Assembly (NCBI GenBank): GCA_964414205.1 | Contig: CAYPVP010000022.1 | Coordinates: 1-19,894, forward strand | Length of the DNA stretch: 19,894 bases | Direction: 5' to 3' | Source: STD2-102 sp964414205 | GTDB taxonomy: Bacteria > Bacillota > Clostridia > Christensenellales > CAG-917 | Part shown: one piece after another, positions 14,778 to 19,894 of the stretch | Layout: every line of letters starts with the position of its first letter | Position numbering within the stretch: position 1 is the first letter of the stretch | Notes under the pieces: generated by a model | Databases searched by the model: none | What the model saw: only the letters and a program-made list of their open reading frames with translations | What the model was told of the DNA's origin: nothing | Made by a program: the position numbers and the translations under genes

Positions 14778-16060
14778 ATTTTGATGAAAAAAAAGTTTTG
14801 GTTTATGGGCTGGGGAAAAGTGGCAGAGGAGTTTGTGGACTCCTTGAACGAAACAAAATTGAGTACATAGTTTTTGATGATGATTTGAATTTGAAAACAG
14901 AATTTGAATCAAAATGGAGTGAAAATTTTGATGATTGCGATTTGGTGGTGATTTCTCCGTCGATTTCAATTCATTCTCCCAAAATTTTGGAAATGCGTTT
15001 GCAAGGAAAACTTGTTTTGTCCGAAATTGAATTTGCAAGTATGTTTTGTGCGTCCGAAATCATTGCAATTACAGGAACAAATGGAAAAACAACAACAACC
15101 ATGTTGATTGATTGGATTTTGAAAAAATCAGCAGAATCAAGCATTGCCACTGGAAACATTGGCATTCCTTTTTCTTGTGTTTGTGACAAATTGAAGCCTT
15201 ATGAAACAGTTGTTTTGGAAATTTCTTCTTTTCAACTTGAAAGTGTCAACAGTTTTAGACCTGACATTGCAGTTTTGTTGAACATTCAACCTGACCATTT
15301 GCTTCGACATCAAACGATGAATGAATATGTTTTGGCAAAAAGCAAAATTGTCAAAAATATGCTAAAAACTGATTTGCTTGTTTACAACATTGATGATGAA
15401 AATATTTGTGAAATTGCAGAAGAATTTGAAGGGCGAAAAATTCCGTTTTCAATGTCCAAAAAAATTGATGGAGTTTGCATAGAAAGTGGAATCATCACCT
15501 ATTTGGGTTTTCCAGTGATGGAAGTTGATGAAAAATTTTGTGGCAGAGAAATTGAAAATTTGCTTGCTTCTGTCGCTGTTTCAATGGAAAAGAAAGTTCA
15601 TCCATATGTCATCAAAACAGCCGTTCAAAAATTCAAAAAACCATGTCATAGAATGGAATTTGTTGAAGAAAAGTTTGGCAAAAAATATTTCAACAACAGC
15701 AAAGCAACAAATGTTGATTCTACTGTTTGTGCTGTTGAATCAATGAAAGACAAAACTGTGCTTATCATTGGTGGACAAAAGGGAAGCGAAGACATCGAAA
15801 AACTCTTGAAATCAATTCCTGAATGTGTTTCCAAAATTTTTGTTGTTGGACAAAATGCTTTTGACATCGTAAAAATGGCGATGAAACTTGAAATTGGCAA
15901 TATAAAAACTTTTGAAACCTTGCAAGATGCTTTGGAATCAACAAAGTTTCTTTTGGAGAAGAACGTTTTGTTTTCTCCATCATTCAAAAGTTTTGACGCG
16001 TATAAAAATTTTGAAGAAAGAGGGGACAATTTCAAAAAGTTGGTGAGGGAACTTGAATGA
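14774..16060 (+). CDS. murD: UDP-N-acetylmuramoyl-L-alanine--D-glutamate ligase
   Basis: This is the cytoplasmic Mur ligase that adds D-glutamate to UDP-MurNAc-L-Ala. The 428-aa product has the N-terminal nucleotide-binding turn GLGKSGRG, the P-loop G101-TNGKT-106, LEISSFQLE, NIQPDHLLRH, and the C-terminal FNNSKATNVDST and GGQKGSED segments typical of MurD. The frame is open 20 codons further upstream inside mraY. ATG 14774 is preferred because it gives the MurD N-terminus, forms the ATGA overlap with mraY and has GAGG (14765-14768) 5 nt upstream. The stop overlaps ftsW by 4 nt. Confidence 0.96.
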   Translation: MNFDEKKVLVYGLGKSGRGVCGLLERNKIEYIVFDDDLNLKTEFESKWSENFDDCDLVVISPSISIHSPKILEMRLQGKLVLSEIEFASMFCASEIIAITGTNGKTTTTMLIDWILKKSAESSIATGNIGIPFSCVCDKLKPYETVVLEISSFQLESVNSFRPDIAVLLNIQPDHLLRHQTMNEYVLAKSKIVKNMLKTDLLVYNIDDENICEIAEEFEGRKIPFSMSKKIDGVCIESGIITYLGFPVMEVDEKFCGREIENLLASVAVSMEKKVHPYVIKTAVQKFKKPCHRMEFVEEKFGKKYFNNSKATNVDSTVCAVESMKDKTVLIIGGQKGSEDIEKLLKSIPECVSKIFVVGQNAFDIVKMAMKLEIGNIKTFETLQDALESTKFLLEKNVLFSPSFKSFDAYKNFEERGDNFKKLVRELE

Positions 16061-17286
16061 ATTTTCAAAGTGAAAATCTAGAATTAAATTTGAAAAACAA
16101 GAACATTCATTCAACATTTGCATCAAAAAATTTTGGCAATGACAAATTGCTTCAACAATCAAAGCAAAAAAAACTTGATGCCAAAAGTTTTGAAACCTAT
16201 GATTTTTCATTGTTGATTGGTGTGCTTTTGCTTTCTTTGATTGGCATTTTGTTTGTGTGGTCTTCTTCAAAATATAATGCACAACTTCAATTTGGCGACA
16301 GTTTTCACTATGTCAAAACGCAGACGATTGCTTTTGGAATTGGCTTGTTTGCAATGGTGGGTTTGTCGCTGATTGATGCCGATTCGCTAAAAAAGTTGGC
16401 AATTCCTATTTTTGTTGTAAGCATTGTTTTGTTGGCTTTGGTTTTTGTGCCTGTTTTGGGAGTTGAAAACTATGGTGCAAAAAGATGGCTAAATCTTGGT
16501 TTTTTCACCATTCAACCATCGGAATATGCAAAATTCGGTTTGATAATTTTTCTTGCATTTCTGCTTTCAAAATATGGTGTGAACACATTTGGCAAGTTTT
16601 TGACATATTTGGGAATTGTTTTTGCATTTTGCTTGCTTATTATTCTTGAACCAAACATGTCAATCACAATGTGTGTGGTGCTTGTGGCATTGTTTATGCT
16701 TTTTTTTTGTGGAGCGAAAATTTGGCACATGCTGATGTTGTTTCTTCCAATGAGCGTTGGTGTTTTGGGACTTGTTTTGCTTGAACCCTATCGACTAAAA
16801 CGGTTGGTTGCATTTGTAAATCCGTGGGAAAACCCTTTGACAGAAGGCTATCAGTTGATTCAATCCTACTATTCTCTTGGTGCAGGTGGTCTGTTTGGAG
16901 TCGGAATTGGAAATTCGAGACAAAAATTTATGTTTTTGCCTTTTTCGGAAAGTGACTTCATTTTGTCTGTCATTGGTGAGGAAACAGGTTTTGTTGGGTG
17001 TTTGTTTCTGGCACTTTTGTTTGTCTTCATTGTCTATCGAGGCATAAAAATTGCAAGAAAAGCAGATTCACGCTTTTCGTCCTATTTGGCAGGGGGAATC
17101 ACATCAATGATTGCAATTCAAAGTTTGATGAATTTTGCAGTTGTTTGTGGTGCAATTCCACCGACAGGATTGCCACTTCCGTTTGTCAGCGCAGGTGGAA
17201 GTTCGCTTGTTGCCTACATGTGTGGTGCAGGAATTTTGCTTGCTGTGTCAAAGAAAACAAACACGAAATTTTTGCGAAATCCATAG
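16057..17286 (+). CDS. ftsW: septal peptidoglycan glycosyltransferase FtsW
   Basis: FtsW is a SEDS-family membrane glycosyltransferase that polymerises lipid II at the septum with its partner class B PBP. The 409-aa protein has about ten membrane spans and SEDS motifs: KRWLNLG with QPSEYAK, EPNMS, NPWENPLTEGYQLIQS, GLFGVGIGNSRQKFMFLP, SESDFILSVIGEETGF and the C-terminal PPTGLPLPFVSAGGSS. It carries a ~49-residue hydrophilic, Asn/Lys-rich N-terminal extension before the first span, longer than the short cytoplasmic start of many FtsW proteins. ATG 16057 overlaps murD as ATGA, with GAGG at 16045-16048. A sporulation SpoVE role cannot be excluded, since the two are the same family. Confidence 0.96.
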   Translation: MNFQSENLELNLKNKNIHSTFASKNFGNDKLLQQSKQKKLDAKSFETYDFSLLIGVLLLSLIGILFVWSSSKYNAQLQFGDSFHYVKTQTIAFGIGLFAMVGLSLIDADSLKKLAIPIFVVSIVLLALVFVPVLGVENYGAKRWLNLGFFTIQPSEYAKFGLIIFLAFLLSKYGVNTFGKFLTYLGIVFAFCLLIILEPNMSITMCVVLVALFMLFFCGAKIWHMLMLFLPMSVGVLGLVLLEPYRLKRLVAFVNPWENPLTEGYQLIQSYYSLGAGGLFGVGIGNSRQKFMFLPFSESDFILSVIGEETGFVGCLFLALLFVFIVYRGIKIARKADSRFSSYLAGGITSMIAIQSLMNFAVVCGAIPPTGLPLPFVSAGGSSLVAYMCGAGILLAVSKKTNTKFLRNP

Positions 17287-17304
17287 TATGTGATATGGAA
17301 GTTT

Positions 17305-17324
17305 TTTCGCTCAGGCGAAATTTT
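17305..17324 (+). other. small hairpin between ftsW and murA
   Basis: TTTCGC (17305-17310) and GCGAAA (17315-17320) form a perfect 6-bp stem around the tetraloop TCAG, followed by TTTT. It could be a weak terminator or an RNA element tuning expression between ftsW and murA. It lies just before the murA ribosome binding site. Confidence 0.45.
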
Positions 17325-17339
17325 ATTGTGGGGAATGCT

Positions 17340-18593
17340 ATGGAAATGTTTGAAATTGAAGGTGGGCAAAAACTTTTTGGAACAGTCAGGCTCAAAGGCG
17401 CTAAAAATTCGGTGCTTCCATTGTTGTCTGCATCGATTTTGACTGATGAAAAGGTGACATTGTGCGATTGCCCACACATTTCTGATGTCGAAAACATGAT
17501 GAAAATTTTGCAACATTTGGGTGTCAATGTTGAAAGGCGTGGCGATTCAATTTCCACAAGTGGCAGAATTTCCAACGACACAATTCCTGAACATTTGGCA
17601 AAAGAGATGCGCTCATCAGTTTTTTTGCTTGGGTCAATGCTTGCCGTGATTGGCAGTGCAAGAACCTATTTTCCTGGTGGCTGTGACATAGGACTGCGTC
17701 CAATCGATTTGCACATTGACGGTTTGAAACAACTTGGTGTAGAATTTGATTTTGACAAAGAGAATTTGCAATCAAGAGCAAAAAATTTGAAGGGTGCAGA
17801 CATTTTGCTTGCAAAATCTAGCGTTGGGGCAACGGAAAACTTGATTTTGGCTGCAACTCTTGCAAAAGGCAAAACATACATAAGAAATGCTGCAAAAGAA
17901 CCAGAAATTGTTGATTTGTGCTATCTTTTGCAAAAGATGGGTGCTAAAATTAGAGGAGAAGGCACTTCTGTCATTGAAATTGAAGGAGTTGAAGGGTTGC
18001 ATGGTGCAACATACACTCCAATTGGTGACCGAATTGTTTGTGGAACTTTGCTGACTGCTGTTGCCATGACTGGTGGTGAAGTTGACATTGTTGGTGCAAA
18101 TGAACAACATATTGCTTCTTTGACATCAAAATTGAAAAATTCCACTTGCAAAATTGAGACAAAATATGCTATAACTCATATAGAGAGTTTTGGCGCTCCT
18201 TCTTGTGTTAGACAAGTTGAAACTGCGCCTTATCCTGGGTTTCCAACAGACATGCAAGCACAACTTGTTTCGTTGTTGACAATCGCTGACGGAAATTCTC
18301 TTGTTTGTGAAAGAGTTTTTGAAAACAGGTTTGCCTATGCGACTGAATTGCAAAAAATGGGTGCTGACATCACTATTGTTCACAACATAGCATCAATCAA
18401 TGGCGTTCGACACTTGACAGGTGCAGATGTTTTTGCAACTGACTTGCGAGGTGGAAGTGCATTGGTCTTGGCAGGTTTGGTTGCTGTTGGAAAAACAAAA
18501 GTTTTCAATGTTTCTCACATAGACAGAGGATATGAAAATTTTGAAACCATGCTTTCACGATTGGGAGCAAACATAAAAAGAAAAAAAGAATAA
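17340..18593 (+). CDS. murA: UDP-N-acetylglucosamine 1-carboxyvinyltransferase MurA
   Basis: MurA performs the committed step of peptidoglycan synthesis, transferring enolpyruvate from PEP to UDP-GlcNAc, and is the fosfomycin target. From ATG 17340 the protein is 417 aa, the normal length. It begins MEMFEIEGGQKLFGTVRLKGAKNSVLP, and the fosfomycin-reactive cysteine in PGGCDIGLRPIDLH falls exactly at residue 115, as in E. coli. Further family motifs are RTYFPGG, GATENL, EPEIVDL and TAPYPGFPTDMQ with RGGSALVLAGL. The frame is open far upstream over ftsW, with an alternative ATG at 17295. 17340 is favoured by GGGG (17330-17333) 6 nt upstream and by the family N-terminus. It follows ftsW by 53 nt. 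Confidence 0.96.
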   Translation: MEMFEIEGGQKLFGTVRLKGAKNSVLPLLSASILTDEKVTLCDCPHISDVENMMKILQHLGVNVERRGDSISTSGRISNDTIPEHLAKEMRSSVFLLGSMLAVIGSARTYFPGGCDIGLRPIDLHIDGLKQLGVEFDFDKENLQSRAKNLKGADILLAKSSVGATENLILAATLAKGKTYIRNAAKEPEIVDLCYLLQKMGAKIRGEGTSVIEIEGVEGLHGATYTPIGDRIVCGTLLTAVAMTGGEVDIVGANEQHIASLTSKLKNSTCKIETKYAITHIESFGAPSCVRQVETAPYPGFPTDMQAQLVSLLTIADGNSLVCERVFENRFAYATELQKMGADITIVHNIASINGVRHLTGADVFATDLRGGSALVLAGLVAVGKTKVFNVSHIDRGYENFETMLSRLGANIKRKKE

Positions 18594-18751
18594 AAGAAAG
18601 AATAATTAAACATAAAACGAAAAAAGTATAAATAAAAAAAGTATAAATAAAAAAGAATATATAAAAATCAAACGAAAAAAACTTTATCAAAAAAGAAAAA
18701 AAATTAAAGAATAAATGAAAAAATGGTGCTGTAACGCATTTTGGAGAAATT
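18594..18751 (+). other. A-rich non-coding gap before ftsQ, with a 15-nt direct repeat
   Basis: This 158-nt gap is almost pure A on the + strand with scattered T. GTATAAATAAAAAAA at 18626-18640 is repeated at 18641-18655 with one change. I see no terminator stem and no convincing promoter. ftsQ may therefore be read from the murE or murA transcript, though A-rich DNA can act as an UP element for a promoter I do not recognise. Confidence 0.5.
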
Positions 18752-19597
18752 TTGAGACAAAACGAACAGAAAAATTTGCAACTTGACAAGCGAGCAATCA
18801 CATTGATTGTTTTCTTTGTCGTCTTTGCAATCACTTTGATTGTTTGTGGAACATTGTTTATTGTCAGAGATGTTCAAGTTTCTTATGCAACAGACTATGA
18901 AAAAAACTTTATCACTGCAAGCGAAATTGTTGATGCTTCTCAAATCAAATTTGGAAAATCTATCTTTGTTGTCAGCGAATCAAATTCTGTTTCAGCAATC
19001 GAAGGAAAATATCCTGCTGTAAAAGTCATCAATATTGAAAGAAAATTTCCTTCAAAAATCATCATTCACATCACTTTGAGAACACCAATTTATGCTGTCA
19101 AAATCAAAGATAAAGATTTGTATGCTGAACTTGACAGAGAAATGTTTGTTGTGAAGAAAGTCACAAGTGCCGAACTTGATGACAATTTGACAAAAGTCAA
19201 CTATGAACTTCAAGATGAAAAAGTTGTTGTTGGAAAAGTTGTGGCAGAAAATGTTTCAAGAGAAAACATCATTGCTCAAAACATTGCAATCGCTTTTGAA
19301 GATGAAAAAATTGCCAACAAGGCATTTTGTGATTTTGTAAAACATGTCAGCATTTCAATTGATGACAATGCCTATTCCGTTGAAGTGACTATAAACACTG
19401 GTTTGAAAATTTTGTTTTCTACAAGCGAATTTGACAAGGCAGGCATTGACAACAAAATTTCACTTGCATACAAGTGGTATCTTGCTGAAATTGACAAAAA
19501 CGGAAGTGGAAGCGACAAACTCACTTCGGGGTGCTACATTGAATATAAAGCAGTTGGTGCAAACCCTGTTGGTGAATTCTTTTGGTATAGAAAATAG
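18752..19597 (+). CDS. ftsQ: cell division protein FtsQ/DivIB
   Basis: This is a bitopic divisome scaffold protein that bridges early and late division proteins. The 281-aa product has a short charged cytoplasmic start, one membrane span (about 16-38) and a POTRA domain. In that domain FIVRDVQVSY leads into ITASEIVDASQIKFGKSIF, followed by YPAVKVINIERKFPSKIIIHITLRTP, the pattern seen in FtsQ/DivIB. The C-terminal beta-rich region follows. The start codon is TTG at 18752, supported by GGAG (18743-18746) 5 nt upstream and by the absence of a nearby in-frame ATG. Low similarity is normal for this family, so identity rests on architecture, POTRA motifs and cluster position. Confidence 0.88.
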   Translation: MRQNEQKNLQLDKRAITLIVFFVVFAITLIVCGTLFIVRDVQVSYATDYEKNFITASEIVDASQIKFGKSIFVVSESNSVSAIEGKYPAVKVINIERKFPSKIIIHITLRTPIYAVKIKDKDLYAELDREMFVVKKVTSAELDDNLTKVNYELQDEKVVVGKVVAENVSRENIIAQNIAIAFEDEKIANKAFCDFVKHVSISIDDNAYSVEVTINTGLKILFSTSEFDKAGIDNKISLAYKWYLAEIDKNGSGSDKLTSGCYIEYKAVGANPVGEFFWYRK

Positions 19598-19894
19598 TTT
19601 TTGAATATGTCTTGGTTTTTTGATTGCATGATTTTTTCAACATTATTGTTTGAGTTCAATTCCAAACATTACTGTTGATTTTTTTTAAACAATTTTTGTC
19701 AACAGAATTATTTTGGTTGAATTTCATATTTTTTGCTTATTTTATTTTGATTTTTGTTTCTATTTTTTTTGCACTATCACTTTTGAAATATTTTCAACAT
19801 TTTTGAAATTTAAGTTTGAATTCAAACTGCAAGTTTTCCGTTTTCACTCAAAAATTTAAAAAAAATTCTAAGACAAAAATTTGAAAAATTTGAC
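19598..19894. other. T-rich non-coding end of window
   Basis: I see no gene on either strand and no clear terminator after ftsQ. The + strand is dominated by T runs. It contains the perfect 16-bp palindrome AGTTTGAATTCAAACT (19813-19828) and a smaller dyad TTGAAA (19783-19788) with TTTCAA (19792-19797). The next gene, which could continue the division cluster, lies outside. Confidence 0.5.
19813..19828. promoter_or_regulatory. 16-bp perfect palindrome
   Basis: AGTTTGAATTCAAACT reads identically on both strands with no spacer and is not followed by a T-run. It could be an operator for a gene beyond the window. It may also be chance in AT-rich DNA. Confidence 0.4.

Noticed and set aside
1..19894. 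Mollicute-like genetic code with TGA as tryptophan
   Set aside because: Several genes end cleanly at TGA (murE, mraY, murD, the Cys-rich gene), and tryptophans are encoded by TGG.

Overview
This window is strongly AT-rich and looks like the chromosome of a low-GC, Gram-positive-type bacterium (Bacillota, most likely an uncultured Clostridia-like lineage). The reasons are AT-rich codon use with TGA as a normal stop, purine-rich Shine-Dalgarno sites, A/T-rich sigma-A promoters, a SpoVD-like PBP with a single PASTA domain, a DivIB/FtsQ protein, and a MurE with the DNPR signature of meso-diaminopimelate-adding enzymes. The lineage is inferred from gene content and motifs, not from a database search.

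Left part (1-7077). The first ~460 bases are non-coding and carry degenerate direct repeats. Next come lon (ATP-dependent protease, +) and, convergent to it, a two-gene minus-strand operon of a calcineurin-like metallophosphoesterase and the ribosome-assembly GTPase engB. A bidirectional terminator lies between the converging units. A MATE-family exporter with its own extended -10 promoter is divergent from the phosphoesterase. A second bidirectional terminator separates it from a minus-strand gene for a cysteine-containing protein of unknown function. That gene has a strong ribosome binding site and a promoter resembling those read by mother-cell sporulation sigma factors.

Right part (7370-19597). 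This is a division and cell wall (dcw) cluster, all on the + strand: mraZ, rsmH, a Gln-rich single-span membrane protein in the ftsL position, a 50-codon small ORF, a SpoVD/FtsI-type PBP, murE, mraY, murD, ftsW, murA and ftsQ/divIB. MurA, MurE, MurD and MraY build the lipid-linked peptidoglycan precursor. FtsW and the PBP polymerise and cross-link it at the septum. FtsQ is part of the divisome scaffold. murE-mraY-murD-ftsW are joined by three successive 4-nt ATGA overlaps. murF and murG, often found in such clusters, are not here.

The most interesting parts are regulatory. Two decamer repeats resembling MraZ boxes flank and overlap the -35 of the mraZ promoter. Seven degenerate tandem copies of a ~19-nt unit are followed by an intrinsic terminator just before the PBP gene, suggesting attenuation or a transcription break inside the cluster. 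A 19-nt perfectly alternating purine/pyrimidine, CpG-rich tract lies in the murE leader. The 50-codon ORF and the Gln-rich protein are the least explained genes. I see no defence system, mobile element, CRISPR array, tRNA or rRNA. The window is mainly core-gene territory, and no wholly new system is evident.
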